Part shown: positions 33,333 to 40,693 of the stretch, one piece after another | Layout of the letters: each line of letters begins with the position of its first letter | How positions within the stretch are numbered: position 1 is the stretch's first letter | Origin: an uncultured Eubacteriales bacterium | GTDB lineage: Bacteria; Bacillota; Clostridia; Peptostreptococcales; Anaerovoracaceae | Reading direction: 5' to 3' | Assembly: GCA_902786855.1 (NCBI GenBank) | Contig: CADAEH010000021.1 | Location: 1 to 43,123, forward strand | DNA length: 43,123 bases | Made by a program: the position numbers and the translations under genes | The notes under the pieces: generated by a model | Told to the model about the DNA's origin: nothing | Database searches by the model: none | Seen by the model: only the letters and a program-made list of their open reading frames with translations

Positions 33333-33570
33333 CACAGAGAAGAAAGTGAATGCGATCGATATGCAAGTGGCCTTCGATAACGGCCTTGCAGATGAGCTTG
33401 GAGGTATCCTCGCTCTGCAGAAGGCAATCAAAAGCCATAGCACATATGCATTCATAATGGGAGGAACTGATCCAAAGCCTGAGAAGAAGGAGGTCAGACG
33501 CAATGCAGATGATGATAGAACCGCAAAAGTCGGAGTATTCACCGAGACACATGAAAACGCAGGCTACTGA
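33280..33570 (+). CDS. Hypothetical ICE protein (96 aa)
   Basis: Not recognised. A basic 96-aa soluble protein (MEKSIQKLLDKLGKKGFDTE at the start) with a predicted helical N-terminus and a charged, flexible C-terminus. ACGGAGGAAAG lies just before the ATG, a strong site. It overlaps the gene before it by 53 bases and the gene after it by 68 bases, each in a different frame. Confidence 0.7.
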   Translation: MEKSIQKLLDKLGKKGFDTEKKVNAIDMQVAFDNGLADELGGILALQKAIKSHSTYAFIMGGTDPKPEKKEVRRNADDDRTAKVGVFTETHENAGY

Positions 33571-33676
33571 AGAAGTTGATCTCGCGAGACTGCGGGAACT
33601 GGTAGATCAGCTCCCGGAAGGAACGATCCTTTCAGTTGATCTGGAGGAGGTGAATGATGGGCAGGAAGATGGGTAA
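33503..33676 (+). CDS. Small overlapping protein (57 aa) ahead of radC
   Basis: A reading frame hidden by overlaps. It starts MQMMIEPQKSEYSPRHMKTQ, continues through VDLARLRELVDQLPEGTILS and ends VNDGQEDG. A perfect AAGGAGG lies nine bases before the ATG. The part LxxLVDQLPEGTILSVDLEE resembles short proteins found next to radC in other ICEs. It overlaps the previous gene by 68 bases and radC by about 20. Confidence 0.7.
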   Translation: MQMMIEPQKSEYSPRHMKTQATEEVDLARLRELVDQLPEGTILSVDLEEVNDGQEDG

Positions 33677-34163
33677 TCCGAATGAACTTAAGGTAGTCAA
33701 TGTAAGGCTGGTCAGGGAGCCATCGCTTTACAGCACCGAAAAGATAGCCTCACCGGAGGACGCAGTCAAGGTCATAGCAAAGGATCTTGCGACGTATGAC
33801 AGGGAAGTATTTGCCGTGCTGAATCTCAAGACAAACGGGCAGCCGATCAACTTCAATATATGCAGTATCGGGACTTTGGATTCAGCTATGGTGAGCCCAC
33901 GCGAGATCATGAAGGCGGCTGTGCTTTCATCGGCCGCAGCATGCCTGTTTGTGCATAATCATCCCGGTGCCGATCGAGCTGAACTGACTCCGAGTCAGGA
34001 GGACCGCGAAGTTACAAAACGGTTGATGGAAGCATGTGATGTTATAGGAGTCAGGTTCTTAGATCATGTGATAGTAGGCTCCGGAAACAGCGGTATATAC
34101 AGCTTCAGAGCAGAAGGCGAACTGGATAGACTCAGGCCTTCACACAGAGAATGGGAAAGATAA
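33657..34163 (+). CDS. radC: RadC-like JAB/MPN domain protein
   Basis: A 168-aa RadC-type protein that lacks the N-terminal HhH region of chromosomal RadC, as is usual on mobile elements. The JAMM metal motif is VHNHPGADRAELTPSQED (His-x-His and Asp), followed by FLDHVIVG and IYSFRAEGEL. Despite the name, no repair role is established; metallo-isopeptidase-like chemistry is possible. AGGAGG precedes ATG-ATG at 33654/33657, and either could be used. It is 12 bases ahead of the YdbC gene. Confidence 0.93.
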   Translation: MGRKMGNPNELKVVNVRLVREPSLYSTEKIASPEDAVKVIAKDLATYDREVFAVLNLKTNGQPINFNICSIGTLDSAMVSPREIMKAAVLSSAAACLFVHNHPGADRAELTPSQEDREVTKRLMEACDVIGVRFLDHVIVGSGNSGIYSFRAEGELDRLRPSHREWER

Positions 34164-34175
34164 GGAGGATTATTT

Positions 34176-34448
34176 ATGGCAGATAGAGAACAGATCAAAG
34201 TCGAAATTGTAGAGAGGATAGGTGCTCTTGATAAGCCAAACGACAATGGCTGGACAAGAGAACTCAATCTCGTATCCTGGAATGGCGGAGCGCCAAAACT
34301 CGATGTACGTGAATGGTCGCCTGACCACAGCAGGATGTCGAGGGGCATAACACTCACTGAACAGCAGGGCATCAGATTTGCTCAGCTGCTGGTCCAGAGA
34401 GAAAAGAATAAGCAGAGACAGCCTGATAACATAGACTACAGAAGATAG
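34176..34448 (+). CDS. YdbC/PC4-like single-stranded DNA-binding protein
   Basis: A 90-aa protein matching the YdbC branch of the PC4 (p15) fold: KVEIVERIGALDKPNDNGW, ELNLVSWNGGAPKLDVREW and GITLTEQQGIRF are characteristic. YdbC from Lactococcus is known to bind single-stranded DNA as a dimer. On an ICE it could coat transferred DNA or affect transcription. TAAGGAGG precedes the ATG. It ends the overlapping operon that starts at 32809. Confidence 0.92.
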   Translation: MADREQIKVEIVERIGALDKPNDNGWTRELNLVSWNGGAPKLDVREWSPDHSRMSRGITLTEQQGIRFAQLLVQREKNKQRQPDNIDYRR

Positions 34449-34469
34449 TTCTTTTTTCGTTCAAATAGA

Positions 34470-34506
34470 GCGGTATCTAATGTGATAATATTTGCATAGA
34501 TACCGC
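34470..34506. repeat. Inverted repeat enclosing a -10-like box
   Basis: GCGGTATCT (34470-34478) and AGATACCGC (34498-34506) are exact complements around a loop that contains TGTGATAATAT, an extended -10 promoter box. No T run follows. It lies ahead of the DUF1275 gene and may be its promoter with an operator. Confidence 0.5.
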
Positions 34507-34561
34507 GATACATGAAAAAGAGTTAGCAAAATCGTAATTTGTAAGGGGGAGAAAGTCTAAA

Positions 34562-35209
34562 ATGCAGACGTCGGAAAGCTTTAGGTTGAGTGCAATATTG
34601 TCTTTTTCTGGTGGGTTGCAGGATGCCTATACATACAACGTCAGAGGAAATGTGTTTGCAAACGCACAAACCGGTAATGTTGTTCTTATGAGCCAAAATT
34701 TTTTGATGGGAAACTGGAACAGCGGGATAAGCTATATGCTTCCTCTGATTTCGTTTGCCGCAGGTGTTTTTTTAACAGAACAGATTGAGCACAGATACAA
34801 AAACAGCAAGGGCGTTCATTGGAGACAGCTCATATTGCTTATCGAGATCGTGGTGCTTGGTATTGTTGGGCTTATGCCGACCGATTTCAATATAGCTGCC
34901 AACATGCTGGTTTCATTTTCGTGTGCCATGCAGGTCCAGGCATTCAGAAAAGTACGTGGTTACGGATATGCCAGCACGATGTGTATCGGAAATCTGAGAA
35001 GCGGAACGGAGAGTTTATCACAGTTTCTTAGAAATAAGGACCGGGCCTCCCTAACCAAAGCACTACATTTCTTTAGTATTATTCTGTTTTTTGCTATCGG
35101 AGCCGGAGCAGGTGGTGCTTTATCGAATTTGCTTTATACCAAAACAATATGGGTATCCCCGCTTTTGCTTACGGCTGTTGCTGTAATGATGATTAAGGAA
35201 AACAGATAA
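34562..35209 (+). CDS. DUF1275 (YoaK-like) membrane protein
   Basis: A 215-aa DUF1275 family protein with about six membrane segments. Typical strings are SFSGGLQDAYTYNVRGNVFANAQTGN, here seen in parts as GGLQDAYTY and FANAQTGNVVL, and later CAMQVQAFRKVRGYGYASTMCIGNLRSG. Members are thought to be transporters of unknown substrate. AAGGGGGAG precedes the ATG. This gene and the next are visibly more AT-rich than the rest of the element, which suggests separate acquisition as cargo. Confidence 0.9.
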   Translation: MQTSESFRLSAILSFSGGLQDAYTYNVRGNVFANAQTGNVVLMSQNFLMGNWNSGISYMLPLISFAAGVFLTEQIEHRYKNSKGVHWRQLILLIEIVVLGIVGLMPTDFNIAANMLVSFSCAMQVQAFRKVRGYGYASTMCIGNLRSGTESLSQFLRNKDRASLTKALHFFSIILFFAIGAGAGGALSNLLYTKTIWVSPLLLTAVAVMMIKENR

Positions 35210-35263
35210 ATTCAGATTTGCAGAGTTCTGTATAAATCATGGAATCAAGAAGCTGGTAATAAT

Positions 35264-36358
35264 ATGGTTGCGAAAAATATTAAAACAAAAACAAGAAGAG
35301 TCCTTACTGTTCTATTGTGCATCATCATTTTGATTGTTATCGGATGGTGGGTTTTCTGTGTATATATGTACAATGATAATTTCAATATAAGTGCAGACAG
35401 CTATGAACCTCTTATGCTTCACGTAGAAGATTTTAATGGCCTGGAATGCACTGAGTATTCATTCCCTTCTGATAAGGGGCAAATGCTTGCAGGTTATCTT
35501 TACAGTAACGGAGAGAATCAGCACGGAATAGTGATCATTGCTCACGGATTTGGCGGCGGAGGGCATAATTCTTATATGGATGCAGCAGATTATTTTGCTA
35601 AGAATGGATACTATGTTTTTGCATATGACGCTACGGCAATGGATAAGAGTGAAGGTGACGGGTTGGGCGGAGTCCCGCAAGGAGTGATAGATCTTGATAA
35701 TGCAATTTCTTTTGTGGAATCAAATAATGACATCCCGGACCTTCCGATTGTCCTGTTCGGACACAGCTGGGGAGGATACTGTGTAAGTGCGGTTCTGAAT
35801 TACCATACAGAAGTCAAGGCGGTTATTGAGTGTTCAGGTTTCAACAGTTCATCGGATATGTTTGAATCAGGCGGAAAATCACAGGCAGGAAGCCTTATTT
35901 ATACGATGACGCCGTTTATCAGGATCCATGAGTTCTTCAAATATGGTAAATATGCAACAAATACTGCTATGGATGGGTTTGATGCATCTCCGGATACTAA
36001 TGTAATGATAGTACATAGTGCTGATGATGACGTGATAGGGATCGAGTATGGATTAGACAAGTATTATGAAAAATATAAGGATGATCCGCGATTTTCATTT
36101 ATCAGATTTGAGGACAGAGGTCATAGTGAAATACTCAATGATCCTGTAAATACTTATAAGGATGAATTCAACGCCGGATTTGATGATTGGCTTAAGACAT
36201 TAGACTATGATTATGAAACAAAGGAGAATAAAGAACGCTTTAAGGAAGATAAAGCAAGATATGAAACAGAACATCTTGATCATGCTAAATGGAGCGCAAG
36301 ACTAGATCAGGATTTGTTTGTGAGGTTTTTGGAATTTTATGAACGGTCAATAAGATAA
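35264..36358 (+). CDS. Membrane-anchored alpha/beta hydrolase
   Basis: A 364-aa alpha/beta hydrolase anchored by an N-terminal helix (about residues 13-34). The nucleophile elbow is FGHSWGGYC, the acid is in VHSADDDVIG and the histidine is in EDRGHSEIL, so the triad is complete. The oxyanion-region HGFGGGGHNSY is clear. The catalytic domain should face outside. The substrate is unknown; BEM46/YqiA-like or peptidase-like roles are possible. It is AT-rich like DUF1275 upstream (54-base gap), and its ribosome site is weak. Confidence 0.9.
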   Translation: MVAKNIKTKTRRVLTVLLCIIILIVIGWWVFCVYMYNDNFNISADSYEPLMLHVEDFNGLECTEYSFPSDKGQMLAGYLYSNGENQHGIVIIAHGFGGGGHNSYMDAADYFAKNGYYVFAYDATAMDKSEGDGLGGVPQGVIDLDNAISFVESNNDIPDLPIVLFGHSWGGYCVSAVLNYHTEVKAVIECSGFNSSSDMFESGGKSQAGSLIYTMTPFIRIHEFFKYGKYATNTAMDGFDASPDTNVMIVHSADDDVIGIEYGLDKYYEKYKDDPRFSFIRFEDRGHSEILNDPVNTYKDEFNAGFDDWLKTLDYDYETKENKERFKEDKARYETEHLDHAKWSARLDQDLFVRFLEFYERSIR

Positions 36359-36436
36359 ACACCAACTGCAGTTAAATATTAATAGAACATGAAAGCAGAA
36401 GTTAATCGCACAAATTCCAGCTTGTAAAGGAGATTT

Positions 36437-36931
36437 ATGAACAATATATACACAAGAGTAAGCATAAGAAAGTACCAGGATAGACCTGTTGAGAACGAGA
36501 AAACGGAGGCTATCCTTAGGGCTGCGATGCAGGCGCCTTCTGCAGCAAATCAGCAACCATGGGAGTTCTACGTTGTTACAGACAAGGCAAAACTGGAAGC
36601 GTTGTCGAAGGCCAGTCCGTATGCAGGCATGACTAAAGATGCTCCGGCAGCTATTGTTTCCGCATATAGAAAAGACTGCGCTATACCTCAGTATGCCGAA
36701 ATCGATCTTTCAATCGCCATGGAGAACCTATGGCTTGAAACTGATGCGCAGGGACTTGGTGGTGTATGGCTCGGCATCGCACCTATTGAAGAACGCATGC
36801 AAGCTGTGGAAAGGATCCTGGATATACCGGATGATCTGAGAGCATTTGCTATATTCCCATACGGGTATCCGGCTGAGGAGAGAAAGCAGCAGGACAGATT
36901 CGATGAAAGCAGGATACATTACGTAGAATAG
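36437..36931 (+). CDS. Nitroreductase family FMN-dependent oxidoreductase
   Basis: A short 164-aa nitroreductase. YTRVSIRKYQDRPVENEK carries the FMN-phosphate Arg, APSAANQQPWEFYVV is the second hallmark, and later come GLGGVWLGIAP and IFPYGYPAEE. The length matches the compact group that reduces small quinones or nitro compounds with NAD(P)H, as dimers. AAAGGAG lies seven bases before the ATG. The physiological substrate is unknown. It is followed within 25 bases by a decayed metallophosphatase gene. Confidence 0.92.
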   Translation: MNNIYTRVSIRKYQDRPVENEKTEAILRAAMQAPSAANQQPWEFYVVTDKAKLEALSKASPYAGMTKDAPAAIVSAYRKDCAIPQYAEIDLSIAMENLWLETDAQGLGGVWLGIAPIEERMQAVERILDIPDDLRAFAIFPYGYPAEERKQQDRFDESRIHYVE

Positions 36932-36954
36932 CTGACATCGAAAGGAGAATAGCT

Positions 36955-37616
36955 TTGAAAATACTGGTAATACCTGACGTCCACCTGAAGCCGTGGATGT
37001 TTGATAGAGCGTCTGAAATTCTTAATTCAGGTGCTGCTAAGAAGGCTGTATGCCTCATGGACATACCCGATGATTGGGGGCAGGAATATAATCTCGGATT
37101 GTATGAGGAAACATTTGATGCCGCGATCCGGTTCCAAAAGGAGTTCCCGAAAACACTCTGGTGCTATGGCAATCATGACCTGTCATATGAGTGGTTGCAG
37201 TATGAAAGCGGCTTTTCATCTGTGGCGATTCCTGTAGTACAAAAGAAACTAAGTGAGCTCAGAAGGGAGCTTCCGGACAGAAGCCAGATGGCATATATTC
37301 ACAGGATAACTATGCCAATGATGTGGACTATGATGATACCGATGCAGTAATAGAGAAGATCAACCTGCTCGGAAGGAATGAGATGTGGGACGATGCATCG
37401 CCGCTTTGGTTCAGGCCGCAATTCTATAATGAGAAAATGTACAAAGAAGAAGACCTTCTGCAGGTCGTAGGCCATACTCCGGTTATGCAGATCGATCGTC
37501 TTGGCAATATGTTGTCATGCGATCTGTTCTCAACATACAGTACCGGTGATCCAATCGGGACACAGGAATATCTGCTAATCGATACCGTAACCTGGGAATA
37601 CGAAGGAATCAAATAA
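36955..37616 (+). pseudogene. Metallophosphatase gene broken by internal deletion and frameshift
   Basis: The first part (36955-37350 frame, TTG start after AAAGGAG) shows PDVHLKPW, CLMDIPDDW and YGNHDLSYEW and then runs out of frame at about 37310. The same family resumes in another frame (about 37310-37616) with DYDDTDAVIEKINLLG, EMWDDASPLWFRPQFYN and VVGHTPVMQIDRLG. Between IHRI and the resumed part, about 20-25 residues that should include the conserved HGG histidine are missing. A deletion of 3n+1 bases explains both the loss and the shift. It is probably inactive. The family is common as cargo near ArdC in ICEs. Confidence 0.85.
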
Positions 37617-37642
37617 AATAGAAATAATAAGGCACAACATTT

Positions 37643-37669
37643 GCTGCAGAGATGTCTGCAGCTTTTTTT
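37643..37669 (+). terminator. Terminator ahead of ardC
   Basis: GCTGCAGA (37643-37650) and TCTGCAGC (37655-37662) are exact complements with a GATG loop, followed by seven T. It separates the metallophosphatase remnant from ardC. Confidence 0.85.
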
Positions 37670-37691
37670 GTGCAAAGAAATGGAGGCGCAT

Positions 37692-38603
37692 ATGAAAAAA
37701 CGAAACAGAAGTCCAGACAGAAAAACTCAGAAAGAACGGATAAAGGAAATAACTGAGCAGCTTGAGGCGGGTGTTGCAGCAGTCTTTGAGAGTGATGCAT
37801 ACAAGGCGTATCTGAACTGCATGAGTAAGTTCCATAACTATAGTTTGAACAACACACTATTGATCGCATTACAACGTCCTGATGCACAGCTTTGTGCTTC
37901 GTACAGCAGCTGGCAGCGTGATCACGGCAGACAAGTCCGTAAGGGAGAGAAAGGCATCAAGATAATCGCTCCCTGCAAGTATAAAGTTGAGATCGATGAG
38001 AAGGATGATGATGGGAAGCAGAAAGTTATTGAGAGACTTGGCTTCAAGGTAGTCACTACCTTTGATATTGCCCAGACCGATGGCCCGGACCTGCCAACTA
38101 TCGGTGTAAATGAGCTTACGGGCGATGTTGATGGTTACAGAAAACTGTTCAATGCTTTGACTGAAATATGCCCAGTTCCGATATATGCAGAAGACATTCA
38201 GAACGGAGCCAAAGGCTATTACAGTGATGCCGAGAAGAAAATCGTTATCAAGTCGGACATGAGTCAGCTGCAGACTATAAAGACGCTTATCCATGAGATC
38301 GCACATGAAAAACTCCATGCTAAAGATCATATGGATAAGGAATATCCTGTTGACAGAAGAACCAAAGAGGTCGAAGCCGAAAGCATAGCTTATACGATCT
38401 GCCAGCATTACGGTCTGGATTCATCAGACTATTCTTTCAGTTATGTTGCCGGATGGTCTTCAGGCAAAGATGTAAAAGAACTCAAAGCATCACTTGAGAG
38501 GATCCGTTCTGCAGCTGATGAGATGATAACCGACATAGATAAATCGCTAGAGAAACAGATGAAGCGAGAGCAGTCAAAAGCTGTTCGTGATGAGGCGAGG
38601 TGA
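37692..38603 (+). CDS. ardC: ArdC-like antirestriction protein with metallopeptidase domain
   Basis: A 303-aa ArdC-type protein. The N-terminal single-stranded DNA-binding domain shows YSLNNTLLIALQRPDAQ, SYSSWQRDHGRQVRKGEKGI and FDIAQTDGPDLP. The C-terminal zinc peptidase motif is TLIHEIAHEKLH, with downstream EVEAESIAY giving the third ligand. ArdC proteins protect incoming single-stranded DNA from restriction or act on DNA on arrival. ATG 37692 follows ATGGAGGC at good spacing. The stop overlaps the next gene's first start (TGATG). Confidence 0.9.
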   Translation: MKKRNRSPDRKTQKERIKEITEQLEAGVAAVFESDAYKAYLNCMSKFHNYSLNNTLLIALQRPDAQLCASYSSWQRDHGRQVRKGEKGIKIIAPCKYKVEIDEKDDDGKQKVIERLGFKVVTTFDIAQTDGPDLPTIGVNELTGDVDGYRKLFNALTEICPVPIYAEDIQNGAKGYYSDAEKKIVIKSDMSQLQTIKTLIHEIAHEKLHAKDHMDKEYPVDRRTKEVEAESIAYTICQHYGLDSSDYSFSYVAGWSSGKDVKELKASLERIRSAADEMITDIDKSLEKQMKREQSKAVRDEAR

Positions 38604-38608
38604 TGATC

Positions 38609-38743
38609 ATGGGATTCTATACTGAGGAGCAAATAAAGAAAGCCAGATCGATAGATCTCATGACATACCTCCGGACATGCGACCCGACTGAACTCATTCA
38701 CGTGAGCGGGAACACTTACTGTACCCGAACACATTTCACGTGA
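38609..38743 (+). pseudogene. DUF3991/TOPRIM primase, 5' fragment cut off by a frameshift
   Basis: Encodes about 44 residues (MGFYTEEQIKKARSIDLMTY, then LRTCDPTELIHVSGNTYCTR) and stops at TGA 38741-38743 because of a 38-bp tandem duplication. Removing one repeat copy joins it in frame to the 38740 reading frame, giving one 322-aa protein. An upstream in-frame ATG at 38603 overlaps the ardC stop. On its own the fragment has no known function. Confidence 0.85.
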
Positions 38744-38772
38744 GCGGGAACACTTACTGTACCCGAACACAT
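38697..38772. repeat. Exact 38-bp tandem duplication in the primase gene
   Basis: Copies at 38697-38734 and 38735-38772 are identical and start TTCACGTGAGCGGGAACACT. The length is not a multiple of three, so it shifts the frame. It covers the codons for the zinc-finger part (GNTYCTRTH). Confidence 0.95.
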
Positions 38773-39612
38773 GACAGCCTCAAGATCAATGCTTCTAATG
38801 GCAAGTGGATGTGGTGGAGCAGAGGCTTTGGTGGATATTCTGCACTGGATTATCTGATCAAAGTCAAAGGCATGCAGTTCATGGAGGCAATGAAAACCCT
38901 CTCAGAAGATGAACCTGCGATCAATCATTCCAAAGCTGCAAGATGGGACCATCCTGATTCAGATAAGGAAAGAAAACTCCTTCTGCCTAAGAGATCCGAG
39001 ACCAGTCTTGAGATAATACGTTATCTCTCCGGCAGGGGAATAGACAGAGAGATCATCAAGGCTTGTATTAACGAAGGCCTTCTTTATGAGTCACTGCCAT
39101 ATCACAATTGTATCTTTGTCGGATATGATGAGGCGGGCAAAGCAGCGTATGCATGCTACCGGGCTACAACGGGAGAACGGCTCATGGGTGATGCAACAGG
39201 GTCCGACAAACGGTATGCCTTCAGGATAAACAACAGCGGGAACACATTGCATGTATTTGAGAGTGCCATAGACCTGCTCTCATACGCGACAATAATGAAG
39301 ATGAAAACAGGCGAATGGAGAGCAGAGCCTATGCTTTCTCTTGGCGGAGTGTATGCGCCGAGCATTAATAATAAGCAATCGAAACTGCCAATTGCGCTTG
39401 AAAAAATGACGCAAAATCAAACGCAAATAAATACGATTGCTCTTCATCTGGACAACGATTTTGCCGGCAGGAATGCAGCAGCCGCAATAGCAACAAAACT
39501 GGAAGGAAGATGTGTTATCAGAGATGAGCCGCCGCCTTATGGCAAAGACTGCAATGACTACCTCCAGCATATGATAAGGCAGAAACATGCAAGGCAAATG
39601 GGGAGGGAATAA
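38740..39612 (+). CDS. DUF3991/TOPRIM domain protein (conjugative primase-like), main part
   Basis: A 290-residue frame that can start at GTG 38740, which overlaps the stop of the 5' fragment (GTGA). It keeps most of the protein: zinc-finger-like YCTRTHDSLKI and KWMWWSRGFGGYSALDYLIKV, a DUF3991 region (IIRYLSGRGIDREII, NCIFVGYDEAG) and a TOPRIM fold with VFESAIDLLSYA and LHLDNDFAGR carrying the Glu and Asp residues. Such proteins probably prime the complementary strand after DNA transfer. Expression could come from stop-restart translation or from loss of one repeat copy. If neither occurs it is a pseudogene. Confidence 0.8.
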   Translation: MSGNTYCTRTHDSLKINASNGKWMWWSRGFGGYSALDYLIKVKGMQFMEAMKTLSEDEPAINHSKAARWDHPDSDKERKLLLPKRSETSLEIIRYLSGRGIDREIIKACINEGLLYESLPYHNCIFVGYDEAGKAAYACYRATTGERLMGDATGSDKRYAFRINNSGNTLHVFESAIDLLSYATIMKMKTGEWRAEPMLSLGGVYAPSINNKQSKLPIALEKMTQNQTQINTIALHLDNDFAGRNAAAAIATKLEGRCVIRDEPPPYGKDCNDYLQHMIRQKHARQMGRE

Positions 39613-39619
39613 CCTCAGA

Positions 39620-39653
39620 TTCGGCTGCCTGTGATAATATAAAGGCAGCCGAA
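39620..39653. repeat. Inverted repeat enclosing a -10-like box
   Basis: TTCGGCTGCCT (39620-39630) and AGGCAGCCGAA (39643-39653) are exact complements around GTGATAATATAA. The loop again reads TGTGATAATAT with the last arm bases. It could be a primase-gene terminator without a T run, or a promoter-operator for the TIGR04076 gene. Confidence 0.5.
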
Positions 39654-39686
39654 ATACATAATCAAAAGGAATTCAGGGATTATCAA

Positions 39687-40097
39687 ATGAAACATGAATG
39701 CAGAATAACAGTACTTGACACTAAATGCTTTGAGGAATATCAGGAGAAATATCTCGCAGATCCGAAGTCCGGACCATGCCCATTTTTCAAAAAAGGGGAT
39801 ACATTCCTTCTCGAGAGGACTCCGCAGCAGGATGACTTCTATCACCTGATGAATGGAAAGTTCTGCGGTGAGGCCTGGGACGCGATCAGCAGATATGTGT
39901 ATACGGCTCTTCAGGGCGGCTCAATAATGCAGGGATGGACAAATGACGACCGCTTGATGATCGCCTGCTGCAATGACGGCACAAGGCCGGTCATTTTCAA
40001 AATTGAGAGGATAGATATACCTGAGTCTGATGAGGAAAAAGAATGGCTGGACAGGCAGGACTTTTCAAATTCAGCTGAAAATGCGTATACAGGATAG
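39687..40097 (+). CDS. TIGR04076 family protein
   Basis: A 136-aa protein that fits the TIGR04076 family. It begins with a short strand region, then GPCPFFKKGDTFLL, GKFCGEAWDAISRYVYTAL, QGGSIMQGWTNDDRLMIACC and NDGTRPVIFKIERID. Conserved Cys residues (CPFF, FCGEAW, ACCNDG) suggest metal or redox chemistry. No function is established. It is five bases ahead of the nuclease-like gene, so the three genes to 41350 are probably one transcript. Confidence 0.85.
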   Translation: MKHECRITVLDTKCFEEYQEKYLADPKSGPCPFFKKGDTFLLERTPQQDDFYHLMNGKFCGEAWDAISRYVYTALQGGSIMQGWTNDDRLMIACCNDGTRPVIFKIERIDIPESDEEKEWLDRQDFSNSAENAYTG

Positions 40098-40102
40098 ACA
40101 AG

Positions 40103-40675
40103 ATGAGCAACACAGACAAGGTGCTGCTTGATGCAGACATACGTGAGCCGCTGTTTGATTATCTGGAGCAGTATTATGGCAAGGTCAGATTCCTTGAGGA
40201 GAAGGTGACCGGTAAAGCGAGAGCTGATGTAGTCATGGTACTTCCTGACAAAGTTTGCGGTATTGAGATCAAAAGCGATGCTGATAGCTATACGAGACTA
40301 GCTACTCAGGTCAAAAACTATGACAAATACTATGATGAGAATTACCTTGTAGTGGGGTCGACACATGCGATTCATGCGGCCGAACATGTCCCTCCATACT
40401 GGGGAATCATATCGGTGGAACTCATCAAAGGTGAAGTGGATTTCTATCGTGTGAGAGAAGCGAAGCCTAATCCTAAAGCGAAGCTGAAGAACAAGATGAG
40501 CCTTCTCTGGAAAACTGAATTTTCACATCTACTGGCCGAGAATAAAATGCCTAAATACGCGCAGAAGAGCAAGAAATTCATAACAGAAAAGCTGATCGAC
40601 AGGATCCCTGAAGAGATCCTCCATGAGCAGATCAGCGAGGAACTATTCGAGAGAGATTACACCATATGGGAGTAA
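40103..40675 (+). CDS. sce7726-like protein with restriction-endonuclease-like fold
   Basis: A 190-aa protein resembling the sce7726 family. The core DVVMVLPDKVCGIEIKSDAD and then VKNYDKYYDENYLVVG fits a PD-(D/E)xK arrangement: Asp, then Glu-x-Lys after a strand, then a helix and strand. The C-terminal half is basic. Whether it cuts DNA is not known. AGACAAG precedes the ATG. The neighbours are a TIGR04076 gene (five bases) and a methyltransferase-like gene (18 bases), a pairing that could be defensive. Confidence 0.7.
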   Translation: MSNTDKVLLDADIREPLFDYLEQYYGKVRFLEEKVTGKARADVVMVLPDKVCGIEIKSDADSYTRLATQVKNYDKYYDENYLVVGSTHAIHAAEHVPPYWGIISVELIKGEVDFYRVREAKPNPKAKLKNKMSLLWKTEFSHLLAENKMPKYAQKSKKFITEKLIDRIPEEILHEQISEELFERDYTIWE

Positions 40676-40693
40676 TAGAATACAGAAACATAA

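Noticed and set aside
36955-37616. Programmed frameshifting in the metallophosphatase
   Set aside because: No slippery heptamer is seen, and conserved residues are missing at the junction, so a deletion is the simpler explanation.
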